Shown piece by piece: positions 10,627 to 18,230 of a stretch of 64,000 nucleotides of DNA (positions are counted from its first letter, which is position 1; each line of letters begins with the position of its first letter). The notes under the pieces were generated by a model. The model worked only from the letters and a program-made list of their open reading frames with translations, searched no databases and was not told the DNA's origin. The translations under genes and the position numbers were made by a program. Source of the DNA: an uncultured Oscillospiraceae bacterium (GTDB lineage Bacteria; Bacillota; Clostridia; Oscillospirales; Ruminococcaceae); assembly GCA_934539585.1 (NCBI GenBank), contig CAKTCT010000010.1, positions 1 to 64,000 on the forward strand. The letters are read 5' to 3'.

Positions 10627-10655
10627 ATTATACCAAACTCCAACGGAACTGTCAA
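10627..10655 (-). promoter_or_regulatory. Sigma-A promoter for rnj
   Basis: On the minus strand, TTGACA (10650-10655) and TATAAT (10627-10632) are both perfect matches to consensus and are separated by 17 bases. It points toward rnj. Confidence 0.85.
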
Positions 10656-10702
10656 GCCGACATCCTCCCCCGGAGGCCCCTTTTCCGGGGAGCGAAAAAT
10701 TT

Positions 10703-11866
10703 TTACATTTTTGACTCCCCGGGCAGATGGCGGTTCAGGAGCTCCTCCTCGGCGAAGCGGCAGAGTTCCCCGGCGGCCTCCATGCTGACCCCCTCGGCGG
10801 CCAGGAACAGGGCCCGGCCGCCCCGGGCCGGTGCGATGCGGATTTCCCCGCCCTCCACCGGGAAGCAGAGCCCCAGCTCCCCCGGCAGCAGCTCCCGGGG
10901 AGCCGCCACCGTCCGGGACACCACGGCGTACCCCGGCAGCCGGTCCTCCAGCTCCTCCAGGCTGCACCGGTTCTCCCGGAGAAGGGAGAGGAGCCGGATG
11001 CCCAGCATCAGCCCGTCCCGGAGAAAGGGCTGCCGGAGCCCCAGGCTCCGGGCGGTGCGGTCGCTGTCGCTGGAAAAGCCGTCCTCGTACCGGAGGGCCC
11101 GCCGCCCCCAGCGCTCCGCCAGCCGGTCCAGCACCCGGGGCGACGAAGCCGGGACTGCGGCGTCCTGGCCCCGGCGGAACAGGTCCATGCACACCAGCGC
11201 CAGAATCCGGTCGGTGAAAATGTAGTCGCTGACCTTGTCGTAGACCGAAACGTCCCTGCCGTCCCCGGAAAGCTGAAGGGTCAGCCCGCCCTCGGAAAAC
11301 CGGCACCCCAGCCGGGAAAGGGCCTCCTCCGCCAGGAGCCCCACCGTCCTGCTGGCGCACTTCACCGAAACCGACATCCCGGTCAGGGTGCAGACTGCCG
11401 ATTTGATCAGCTCGATGGGGTACAGCTCCCGGACCCCGTCCATGGGGAGGATGCCGCCGTACCCGGCGTAAGGGACCGGGGCCGCCGGGCTTTCCAAAAG
11501 CTCCAGCAGCCGGGCGCCCTCCTCCGGGGAAAGGGGCAGCCCGCCCCGGGAGCAGACCCGGACCCCCGCCCCGCCGACGTAAAGGCCGAAATCCGCGGCG
11601 GAGCGCCCCACGCAGTAGGAGAACTGGCTCTCGAAGCAGTCCCCGAAGTCCCAGGCGACGGCCCCGGTCTGGGCGATCCCCGCCCCGGCTGCCGCCGCCA
11701 GTGCCCGGAAGGCCGGCGCTCCCGACGAGGCGACGCCTACGGCTCCGCCGGACCCCAGCCGCCCCAAAGCCTGGCCCAGGGCCACCGCATCCGCCGGGGA
11801 AAACGCCCCGCCCCGCCGGGCGACCCCCTGGCCCTCCAAGTAAAAGCCCGCTTCTGCCGTTCCCAT
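10703..11866 (-). CDS. Degenerate phosphohexomutase-like protein (probable pseudoenzyme)
   Basis: The 387-residue protein resembles the alpha-D-phosphohexomutase family (GlmM, PMM/PGM) in overall order: an opening Rossmann-like segment (GVASSGAPAFRALAAAAG), a middle region ending in DGRDVSVYD, and a late segment (RDGLMLGIRLLSLLREN) like the sugar-binding domain of true mutases. The expected catalytic serine loop (TASHNP type) is replaced by a short YVGGAG stretch, the DGDADR metal loop is reduced to SGDGRDVS, and no RPSGTEP phosphate loop is seen; the family is usually 440-460 residues. It is therefore probably not a mutase. GGGAGGAAGG precedes the ATG. The family assignment is by eye and could be wrong. 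Confidence 0.55.
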   Translation of the reverse strand: MGTAEAGFYLEGQGVARRGGAFSPADAVALGQALGRLGSGGAVGVASSGAPAFRALAAAAGAGIAQTGAVAWDFGDCFESQFSYCVGRSAADFGLYVGGAGVRVCSRGGLPLSPEEGARLLELLESPAAPVPYAGYGGILPMDGVRELYPIELIKSAVCTLTGMSVSVKCASRTVGLLAEEALSRLGCRFSEGGLTLQLSGDGRDVSVYDKVSDYIFTDRILALVCMDLFRRGQDAAVPASSPRVLDRLAERWGRRALRYEDGFSSDSDRTARSLGLRQPFLRDGLMLGIRLLSLLRENRCSLEELEDRLPGYAVVSRTVAAPRELLPGELGLCFPVEGGEIRIAPARGGRALFLAAEGVSMEAAGELCRFAEEELLNRHLPGESKM

Positions 11867-12043
11867 GGCCCTTCCTCCCGTCCCGCCGGAAAGCCCGGCG
11901 CTTCTGATGGTAGTATGCCGCGTTTTTTAAGGGCTATGCAAGGACGACGCGGCTGCTTGCCCCGCGACAAGCTTCATTAGCTGCGCGACAGGCTGCGCAG
12001 CGACGATTTGGGTGACCCGTGGGACAGTGACAAAGAAAGTTTT

Positions 12044-12145
12044 CGGTCCAGCCTTTTTCAAAAGGCTGGCAGGGTGGAGGGGCAGCGCCCCTCCTCGCCC
12101 TCCGCAGAGGGCGAAATCCAACCCCGTTGCGCCTCGGGCGCAACC
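12044..12145. repeat. Multi-hairpin intergenic repeat, copy 2 (inverted)
   Basis: Inverted copy of the element at 1-102, with hairpins at 12048-12069, 12076-12094, 12096-12113 and 12126-12144. Stem sequences differ from copy 1 at paired positions while the pairing is kept. Positions 11867-12043 upstream hold no gene, only a short palindrome GCTGCGC/GCGCAGC near 11980-12001. Confidence 0.8.
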
Positions 12146-12420
12146 CAAAACAGAAAAAAGGCGGCCCGCAGGCCGCCCGCGGATGTCCCCGCGGCCGAAA
12201 TTTCGCAGAAATTGCGGCATGACGCACTCCGAATTCATCCAAAGCGAAAGCCCGCGCCAGCGAGTCGAAGCGTTTTGCCGTTTCTTCTTGCTGACGCGGG
12301 TTTTGTTTGTGCGTTTTTGCAGGACTGCATCCTGCGGGGAACCCCTTGATAGGGTTCCCCTCGGCCCGACAGCCCACCGGGCTGTCGGGCCTTCCCTTCC
12401 TGATCTCTTTGTATCATCAG
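12146..12420. repeat. Palindrome-rich core between inverted repeat copies
   Basis: No gene with a ribosome site is visible. Strong hairpins are present at 12160-12177 (GGCGGCC arm), 12319-12335 (GCAGGA arm), 12336-12360 (GGGGAACCC arm, 9 bp) and 12363-12391 (GGCCCGACAGCCC arm, 13 bp). Together with the inverted copies on both sides, the 12044-12500 block looks like one composite palindromic element rather than ordinary spacer. Confidence 0.6.
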
Positions 12421-12500
12421 GGATTTCGCCCTCTGCGGAGGGCGAGGAGGGGCACTGCCCCTCCACCCTGCCAGCCTTTTGAAAAAGGCCGGCTCCAAAA
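12421..12500. repeat. Multi-hairpin intergenic repeat, copy 3
   Basis: Same orientation as copy 1 but lacking its first hairpin. Hairpins are at 12427-12444, 12446-12464 and 12471-12492; the last one contains a mismatch. Confidence 0.75.
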
Positions 12501-12571
12501 CCTGGTTGTGTTGACTAGAGGCTCTACGGGGCCAGTTTTCCACATTTACTCGTGAGCTTTGTGAAAAACTT

Positions 12572-13495
12572 TTACAGTGCCGCCAGCGTTTCCCCCAGCT
12601 CCTCCCCAAACCCCAGCGCCCGGTACATCTCCCGGTCGCACGGGGCGCAGGTCACGGTGAGGCTGGCCATGCCCCGGTCCTTCTGCCAGCGCCGGGCCGC
12701 TTCCGCCAGGAGCCTGGCCCCGCCCTTTTTCCGGAAGGCCGGGAGGATATAAAAATCCTCGAAAACCCCGGTCTCCCCGCAGGCGAAGGTGGAAAAAACC
12801 GACGCAGCGCTGCACATTCCCACGGCCTGGCTGCCCCGCCGCAGGAAAAAGAAAACGATCCGCCCCTCCCGGACCCCTTGCCGGAGCCGGGACACCCCCT
12901 CCTCCGTCAGCGGTTCTTCGCCGACAGCGGCCCGGAAGCTGTTTTCCAGGGCCGGAAGGGCTTCGTCCTCCGGGTCCCGGAGCCGTTCCACGGTAAAGGG
13001 CAGGTCCTCCTCCGGGGGCAGGAGCAGCAGCGGCTCTCCCCACCGGTCCCGGCCGTTTTCCACAAAGCCCAGCCGTTTCCAGAACCGGACCCGCCGGGGC
13101 TCCCCGCAGTTCAGGGCAAACCATGCCGCTCCCCGGGCCCTTTCCCAATCCAGAAGGGCCTGGGCGCAGCGGCTCCCGGTCCCGTTCCCCCGGAACTCCG
13201 GGAAAACGCAGAACTCCAACAGGAAGCACTTGCCCTCCTCCTCGGCGTAAAGGACCGTCAGGGCAAAGCCGATGTCCCGGCCCTCCCGGCGGAAAAGCAG
13301 GAACCGGCAAGGGGCCTCCTCCCGGCTCCGGAGCCCTTCGATCCGCTCCCGGTACTCCGGCCCCAGAAAATACGCCCGGTCCGGATGGCCGGGGTCCGGG
13401 AAGATGTCCCGCTGGAAATACGCGGTCAGCTGCTCCCGGAAAAAGCGGCGGTCTTCTTCCGTCGCCGCCGGACGGATGGTAATGCTGTTTTTCAT
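12572..13495 (-). CDS. GNAT N-acetyltransferase, two-domain
   Basis: Transfers an acetyl group from acetyl-CoA to an amine; the substrate cannot be told. The 307-residue protein appears to hold two GNAT domains in tandem: the first includes a CVFPEFRGNGTGSRCAQALL segment with the acetyl-CoA-binding R-G-N-G-T-G loop (about residue 108), and the second the FYILPAFRKKGGARLLAEAA segment with R-K-K-G-G-A (about residue 248). The ATG at 13495 is preferred because GGAGG lies 7 bases upstream; an in-frame ATG at 13501 lies almost on top of that site. It stands alone between the repeat block and the tRNA genes. Confidence 0.85.
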   Translation of the reverse strand: MKNSITIRPAATEEDRRFFREQLTAYFQRDIFPDPGHPDRAYFLGPEYRERIEGLRSREEAPCRFLLFRREGRDIGFALTVLYAEEEGKCFLLEFCVFPEFRGNGTGSRCAQALLDWERARGAAWFALNCGEPRRVRFWKRLGFVENGRDRWGEPLLLLPPEEDLPFTVERLRDPEDEALPALENSFRAAVGEEPLTEEGVSRLRQGVREGRIVFFFLRRGSQAVGMCSAASVFSTFACGETGVFEDFYILPAFRKKGGARLLAEAARRWQKDRGMASLTVTCAPCDREMYRALGFGEELGETLAAL

Positions 13496-13603
13496 TGTCA
13501 TTCCTCCAGAATCGATTGGAGGGTCAGAAAGCGCGGGCCCTCCGTACACGCTCGTTTTTCATATAAGACCACCCTTTCTGTTCTGAATTGTCCCGTTTCC
13601 CGG

Positions 13604-13643
13604 GAAAAAGAAACAGCCTCGGACACGATTGCATCCAAGGCTG
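13604..13643 (-). terminator. Terminator after tRNA-Glu
   Basis: On the minus strand, CAGCCTTGG (13635-13643) pairs with CCGAGGCTG (13614-13622), one G-U pair, followed by a T-rich run (13604-13613). It lies directly downstream of the tRNA pair. Confidence 0.75.
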
Positions 13644-13646
13644 TAA

Positions 13647-13721
13647 TGGTGACCCGTGCGAGAATCGAACTCGCGATACCGCCGTGAAAGGGCGGTGTCT
13701 TAACCTCTTGACCAACGGGCC
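13647..13721 (-). tRNA. tRNA-Glu (anticodon UUC)
   Basis: The 75-base minus-strand gene folds into a full cloverleaf. The acceptor arms are GGCCCGT and ACGGGTC, the anticodon stem CCGCC/GGCGG holds the loop CTTTCAC with anticodon TTC, the T-arm has GTTCGATTC, and CCA is encoded. It follows tRNA-Met by 2 bases on the same transcript. Confidence 0.96.
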
Positions 13722-13723
13722 TT

Positions 13724-13800
13724 TGGTAGCGGCAAATGGACTTGAACCATCGACACTTCGGGTATGAACCGAATGCTCTAGCCAACTGAGCTATGCCGCC
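13724..13800 (-). tRNA. tRNA-Met (anticodon CAU, elongator type)
   Basis: The 77-base minus-strand gene begins GGCGGCATAGCTCAG, has anticodon stem TTCGG/CCGAA around TTCATAC (anticodon CAT), a normal T-arm and encoded CCA. The first base pair G-U and the elongator-type 5' end argue against an initiator tRNA. A CAT anticodon could also be the precursor of lysidine-modified tRNA-Ile, but the body looks like Met. Confidence 0.93.
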
Positions 13801-13837
13801 ATAGGTTGTCCCAGACTTATCTAGCGGAACAGAAACT

Positions 13838-13866
13838 ATTTTATCATAACCCGCCGGAGTTGTCAA
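13838..13866 (-). promoter_or_regulatory. Promoter of the tRNA-Met/tRNA-Glu pair
   Basis: Minus-strand TTGACA (13861-13866), 17-base spacer, TAAAAT (13838-13843), placed about 38 bases before tRNA-Met. Confidence 0.8.
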
Positions 13867-13925
13867 TAGTTTTTTCCGAAAAAGTTCAAAATATTCCCGA
13901 TTTCTTTTTCCCGGGACAAAGCTCC

Positions 13926-14501
13926 CTATCCTTCCCGGAAAAACTCCACCCAATAGGCCCCCAGGACCTGGCTGCACGGGATCCGGGCGGCTTTTTCCAC
14001 GGTAAAATCCTCCTTGGGATAGACCCTCCGGGGCGCGGATGGAACGGCGGGGAGGGTCTTCCCCTCGCTGACCCCATGGGCCCCCTCCGGCAAAAGCCAG
14101 CGGAAGGCGCAGTCGCAGAACTCCTTCCCGGCGGTAATGACCTCCGGGGGCCGCAGCTCCGGCGGATTCCCCAGGAAAAAGCACCCGGCGTTGTCCTTTT
14201 CGGCAGGACAGCCGCCCCGGACGCCTACGGGGGTAAAGGCGATCTCCAGCAGCGCCGTCCGGAAGGTCACGGTCCCGGCGGCCCGCTCAAAAGGCACCTC
14301 CGTCCAGAAGCCCAGGTTGAGCCAGCCCCGTTTGCCGTTCTTTTCCACGGCGGTGTTCAGCTCCAGACAGCCGGTTTTTCCGTCCCGGATTTCCGCGTTG
14401 ACCCGGAGCACCGGCCGCAGAGAGGAAAACCCCTCCGGCAGCAGGGCGCGGAGCCGGTCCTGCTCCGCGCCGTAGGCCATGACGAACTGCTGAACCTTCA
14501 T
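13926..14501 (-). CDS. Conserved-looking protein of unknown function
   Basis: I do not recognise this 191-residue protein with certainty. It begins MKVQQFVMAYGAEQDRLRAL, has no signal peptide or membrane segment, and contains a LRVNAEIRDGKTGCLELN strand-rich stretch and a central Cys-containing region (GCPAEKDNAGCFF). It has some likeness to the acetoacetate-decarboxylase fold, but I cannot show catalytic residues. It starts 12 bases after rsmA on the same strand, so it is probably co-transcribed with it, and ends before the tRNA promoter. Confidence 0.7.
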   Translation of the reverse strand: MKVQQFVMAYGAEQDRLRALLPEGFSSLRPVLRVNAEIRDGKTGCLELNTAVEKNGKRGWLNLGFWTEVPFERAAGTVTFRTALLEIAFTPVGVRGGCPAEKDNAGCFFLGNPPELRPPEVITAGKEFCDCAFRWLLPEGAHGVSEGKTLPAVPSAPRRVYPKEDFTVEKAARIPCSQVLGAYWVEFFREG

Positions 14502-14513
14502 AACGCGCTCCTT

Positions 14514-15371
14514 TCAGCACCCGGGAAACTGCCGGGACAGGGCGATGAACTCCTCCAGAGAAAGCTCCTCGGGCCGGGCGGCGGGCTTCAGCCCCGCGGC
14601 GGCGATGGCGGCGGCGGCGGTTTCCTTGGAGATTTCCAGGCCCTGGGACAGGGTGTTGCACAGGGTCTTCCGCCGCTGGCCGAAGGCGGCCCGGACCACC
14701 CGGAACAGCCGCCGCTCCTCCTCCCCTTCCAGGGGGAGCTTGTCCCGGACGTCCAGCCGCACCACCATGGAGTCCACGTTGGGGGCGGGGTAAAAGCTCC
14801 CCCGGCTCACGGGGAACAGGACCCTGGGCTCGCTGTAATACCGCACCGCCGCCGTCACGGCCCCGCAGGCCCGGGAGGGCATGGGGGCGCAGAGCCGCTC
14901 CCCGGCCTCCTTCTGGACCATCACCGTAATGGCCCGGACCGGGAGCCGGCTTTCCAGCAGCGTCATGAGGATGGGGGACGTGATGTAGTACGGCAGGTTG
15001 GCGCAGACCACCACCTCCATCCCCGCAAACTCCTGGGCCAGCAGAGCCGGGAGGTCGGTTTTCAGGATGTCCTGGTTGCGGACGACCACGTTGTCGTACT
15101 CCGCAAGGGTGTAGTCGAGGACCGGCAGCAGGCGGCTGTCCAGCTCCACCACCACCACTTTTTTGGCCCGGGCGGCCAGCTCGTTGGTCAGCACCCCGAA
15201 GCCCGCGCCGATCTCCAGCACGCCGGTCTCCGGGCCCACGCCGCCCAGCTCCGCGATCCTGGGGCAGACCGAGGGGTTCACGATAAAGTTCTGCCCCAAG
15301 GATTTGGAAAAGGTAAAGCCGAACCGGTCCATGATTTCCCGGATGGTGCCCAGATTGGTGAGGTTTTTCAC
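14514..15371 (-). CDS. rsmA: 16S rRNA (A1518/A1519) dimethyltransferase
   Basis: Also called KsgA. It dimethylates two adjacent adenines in helix 45 of 16S rRNA with S-adenosylmethionine, a late step in 30S assembly. The 285-residue protein shows the family start KSLGQNFIVN, the SAM-binding loop LEIGAGFGVLT (about residue 51) and the catalytic NLPYYITSPI motif (about residue 123). The C-terminal domain begins near residue 200. It is flanked by a deacetylase gene 12 bases upstream and the unknown gene downstream. Confidence 0.96.
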   Translation of the reverse strand: MKNLTNLGTIREIMDRFGFTFSKSLGQNFIVNPSVCPRIAELGGVGPETGVLEIGAGFGVLTNELAARAKKVVVVELDSRLLPVLDYTLAEYDNVVVRNQDILKTDLPALLAQEFAGMEVVVCANLPYYITSPILMTLLESRLPVRAITVMVQKEAGERLCAPMPSRACGAVTAAVRYYSEPRVLFPVSRGSFYPAPNVDSMVVRLDVRDKLPLEGEEERRLFRVVRAAFGQRRKTLCNTLSQGLEISKETAAAAIAAAGLKPAARPEELSLEEFIALSRQFPGC

Positions 15372-15383
15372 ACGTTCACGTCC

Positions 15384-16277
15384 TTAACGGGACCCGCAGA
15401 TCCCCAGTTTTTGAAAAAATTCCTGCCGGTCCGCCCCGTGGGGCCGGTTCCAGCGCTTCAGGCCGAAAAGGCTCTCCTTATCGGTGATGACGCTGACCCC
15501 TTCCTCGCAGGTCAGGGTCAGGGAAAAGCCCAGCTCCCGGGCCAGGTCCTCGGTCTCCCGGTTATAGAAGCCGTAGGGGTAGACCAGGGCCGCCGGTTCC
15601 CTCCGCAGATGGTCCCGGCACTTTTCCTGGAGAAGGAGCAGGTCCTCGGAAAGGGCCCGGCGGTAGGCTTCCGGCGTCTCCCCGGGGCGTTTCTTCATCC
15701 CCTTGCGGCCCTCCAGGCTGTGGAGGGCGTAGGTATGGCTGGCGATCTCCACCAGCCCCGATTCCTCCAAGGCCCTGGCCTGGTCCCAGCTCAGATGGGA
15801 GTAGGAGAGCTGCCGGGGCACGTCGCCGGAGTAAAGGTCGGTGTACTCCCCCACAATGGCCGCCGCGGCACGGAAGCCGTACTGCCGGAGCAGCGGCAGG
15901 ACCACCTGCTCCATGCTCTCAAAGCCGTCGTCAAAGGTGAGGAGCACCGGATGCTCCGGCAGGCTCCCCACGCCCCGGACCGCGTCAAAGACCTCCCGGG
16001 GCGTCACCCCGGTATAGCCCGCGTCCCGCAGGAACTGCAGGTCCCCCTCCAGCTCCGAGGCGGAGATGACATAGTCCCCCAGGCCGCCGGAACCGTCGGG
16101 AAGAACGTTGTGGTACATCACCGCCGGAAGGGCGGTCCCCTCCTGGGGAAGGGCCTGGACCTCCCGGTCCTTCCCAAAGGGCCTGGCGATCCAGCAGGCG
16201 GCCGCCGCCAGGACCGCCCCCAGAAGTCCGGCCAGGGCCCGGGGCAGAGGCGGACGAGGGTTTCGGGAGCCGTACAT
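15384..16277 (-). CDS. Polysaccharide deacetylase, membrane-anchored
   Basis: NodB-type (CE4) carbohydrate esterase that probably removes acetyl groups from cell-wall or capsule sugars outside the cell. A hydrophobic N-terminal anchor (about residues 14-31) is followed by VMYHNVLPDGS, the metal/catalytic motif TFDDGFES (about residue 114) and SHTYALHSL with the zinc His. The domain is truncated relative to long versions and lies next to the anchor without repeats. The ATG at 16277 is preferred: GGGGAG lies 6 bases upstream, while the ATG at 16283 abuts it. Confidence 0.88.
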   Translation of the reverse strand: MYGSRNPRPPLPRALAGLLGAVLAAAACWIARPFGKDREVQALPQEGTALPAVMYHNVLPDGSGGLGDYVISASELEGDLQFLRDAGYTGVTPREVFDAVRGVGSLPEHPVLLTFDDGFESMEQVVLPLLRQYGFRAAAAIVGEYTDLYSGDVPRQLSYSHLSWDQARALEESGLVEIASHTYALHSLEGRKGMKKRPGETPEAYRRALSEDLLLLQEKCRDHLRREPAALVYPYGFYNRETEDLARELGFSLTLTCEEGVSVITDKESLFGLKRWNRPHGADRQEFFQKLGICGSR

Positions 16278-16378
16278 GGGCATCTCCCCGCTTTCGTTTT
16301 TTGCCAGTATATTCCGGCGGGGGAATTTTTATACGCCCGGTTCCTCTATTGTAGCATATTCCCGGGGAAAAGACAACG

Positions 16379-17182
16379 TCACCGCCGGACCGAAGGGGCC
16401 GCCCCCATGACCTTTTTGTACACCCGGGAAAAGTAGCTGAGGCTCCCGAAGCCGCTGCGCTGGGCGCACTGGGTCAGGTTGTACTGGCCGCTGGCCAGAA
16501 GGCTCCGGGCGTTGTTGCAGCGGACGTAGTGGACGTACTCCACCAGGGTCTTCCCCGTGACCTCCTTGAAGGCGTGGCAGACATAGGACCGGCTGAAGGC
16601 CACGGAGGCGCAGATGTCCTCCACGGTAATGGCCTCGGCAAAGTGGCGGCGGATATAGGAAATGACCGCCTTGACCACCTCCACCCGGCGGCCGCCGTCC
16701 CCTTCCCCGGCGGGCTCCGCCGTTTCCGGACAGTTCCGGCGGAGATAGACGAAAAGCCGCAGGAGCCGGGCCCGGACCTCCGCCCGGTAAAAGGGCCCCT
16801 GGGCCTGGAGCTCCTCCAGGATGCCCCGGAGCTGCTCCGCCGCCTCCGGGTCGGGGACAAAGGGGGAAACAGCGGTGGACGGCAGGTCCTGGCAGGCCGT
16901 CAGCTCCGGGGCCAGGATCAGGCAGGCGTACCGGCAGGTCCCCTTGGTGTAGAAGGTATGGAGGCGGTTGGGGTTGATCACCGCCAGCTCCCCGGCGTTC
17001 AGGGGGATGCGCCGGGTCTCGGAGACGGCGATGCCGCTGCCCTCCAGGCAGAAAAGCAGCTCCGTGGCCTCGTGCCAGTGGAGGTAGGTGTCGCACAGGT
17101 CGGCGTTCAGGGTATTGATAGAGCAATACATGGGCAGCATGGCATCCTCATAGACGTCGGCGTCGTATTCGTAATAGCTCAT
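16379..17182 (-). CDS. AraC-family transcriptional regulator
   Basis: One-component sugar-responsive regulator. Residues about 15-120 form a cupin-like sensing domain (LHWHEATELLFCLEG), and the C-terminal 100 residues hold two helix-turn-helix motifs (ITVEDICASVAFSRSYVCHAFK and the final SQCAQRSGFGSLSYFSRVYKK region). It is 267 residues. The ATG at 17182 has GGAGGG upstream. It is divergent from the 17343-20191 sugar operon, with 160 bases between, and is its likely regulator. Confidence 0.9.
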   Translation of the reverse strand: MSYYEYDADVYEDAMLPMYCSINTLNADLCDTYLHWHEATELLFCLEGSGIAVSETRRIPLNAGELAVINPNRLHTFYTKGTCRYACLILAPELTACQDLPSTAVSPFVPDPEAAEQLRGILEELQAQGPFYRAEVRARLLRLFVYLRRNCPETAEPAGEGDGGRRVEVVKAVISYIRRHFAEAITVEDICASVAFSRSYVCHAFKEVTGKTLVEYVHYVRCNNARSLLASGQYNLTQCAQRSGFGSLSYFSRVYKKVMGAAPSVRR

Positions 17183-17245
17183 GGAAAACCCTCCCTCCTT
17201 CTCTTTCATTGTATCATAAAAATCCATCCCGTTCCACCCCTTCTT

Positions 17246-17260
17246 GTGCACGATCGTACA
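17246..17260. promoter_or_regulatory. Possible operator between divergent genes
   Basis: An imperfect palindrome (TGTGCACGATCGTACA, core ACGATCGT) lies between the AraC gene and the TIM-barrel operon, close to both predicted promoters. AraC proteins more often bind direct repeats, so this is a weak call. Confidence 0.3.
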
Positions 17261-17281
17261 AACTTCCCGCCGGTTTCTGCC

Positions 17282-17311
17282 TTTACTTTCCCGGTCCTTC
17301 CTTGCTAAAAT
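17282..17311 (+). promoter_or_regulatory. Promoter of the TIM-barrel/Gfo-Idh operon
   Basis: TTTACT (17282-17287), 18-base spacer, TAAAAT (17306-17311), about 30 bases before the first gene. The weak -35 box suits an activator-dependent promoter. Confidence 0.55.
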
Positions 17312-17342
17312 GGAGATAGAACCTGAAAGGAGGAATTTCATC

Positions 17343-18197
17343 GTGTACGATTTTTCTATCGGCGTTGTTCTGGACTGCTTTCCCATGGACACCCGGGACG
17401 CCCTGAAGCAGGCGGCGGCCCTGGGCCTCGACGGCATCCAGGTTTATGCCATTGAGGGCCCCATCTCCCCGGAAATGACCCCCGCCGCCCGCCGGGAGTT
17501 CCGGGACCTGGTAAGCTCCCACGGCCTGACCATCTCCGCCCTCTGCGGCGACCTGGGCCACGGCTTTTTTGACCCCGCCCAGAACCCCGGAAACATCGAG
17601 CGCTCCAAGCGAATCCTGGACCTTGCCAAGGACCTGGGCGTGGACATCGTCACCACCCACATCGGCGTGGTCCCCGCCGACCCGGCCCACCCCCGGTACG
17701 CCATCATGCAGGACGCCTGCGGCCAGCTGGCGGAGTACGCCGACCAGCTGGGCTCCCACTTCGCCGTGGAGACCGGCCCGGAGCCTGCCGTCGTCCTCCG
17801 GGACTTCTTAGACAGCCTCCACTCCACCGGCGTGGCGGTGAACATGGACCCGGCCAACCTGGCCATGGCCTTCCGGGACAGCGCCGCAGACAACGTCCGC
17901 GTCCTGCAGAAGTACATCGTCCACACCCACGCCAAGGACGGCGTGCTGATCAAGCCCTGCGACCCGGAGATCGCCTACGGCATCCGCCAGCCCGAGGAGC
18001 CCTATTACGAGGAGGACTACTGTCTGGAGGTCCCCCTGGGGAAAGGCGACGTCTGCTGGCCCGATTACCTGAAGGCATTAAACGACATCGGCTATCACGG
18101 CTTCCTCACCATTGAACGGGAGACCGGGGAGGACCCCGCCGGGGACATCCGGCTGGCGGCTGATTTTCTGCGGCAATATGTCCGGCAGCCCCGCTGA
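17343..18197 (+). CDS. Sugar phosphate isomerase/epimerase, TIM barrel
   Basis: AP-endonuclease-2-like TIM-barrel enzyme of the xylose isomerase superfamily; the sugar is unknown. The 284-residue protein contains metal-ligand style motifs: VETGPEP, VNMDPANLAM, HTHAKDG and a final glutamate in TIERETG. It starts at a GTG (17343) with AAAGGAGG 9 bases upstream, so upstream codons are not used. It is the first of three genes with a Gfo/Idh oxidoreductase and a second TIM-barrel, a combination seen in inositol and keto-sugar pathways. Confidence 0.85.
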   Translation: MYDFSIGVVLDCFPMDTRDALKQAAALGLDGIQVYAIEGPISPEMTPAARREFRDLVSSHGLTISALCGDLGHGFFDPAQNPGNIERSKRILDLAKDLGVDIVTTHIGVVPADPAHPRYAIMQDACGQLAEYADQLGSHFAVETGPEPAVVLRDFLDSLHSTGVAVNMDPANLAMAFRDSAADNVRVLQKYIVHTHAKDGVLIKPCDPEIAYGIRQPEEPYYEEDYCLEVPLGKGDVCWPDYLKALNDIGYHGFLTIERETGEDPAGDIRLAADFLRQYVRQPR

Positions 18198-18230
18198 CCG
18201 GCCGAAAATTTTATCAAGGAGGACCCTGTT

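Noticed and set aside
1..12500. CRISPR array
   Set aside because: The repeats are few, long and palindromic in several units, inverted relative to one another, without regular unique spacers or cas genes.
11927..12609. Several overlapping frames on both strands through the palindrome block
   Set aside because: They run through perfect hairpins, are very rich in Arg, Pro and Gly, lack ribosome sites and conflict with each other; the block is better explained as a non-coding palindromic repeat.
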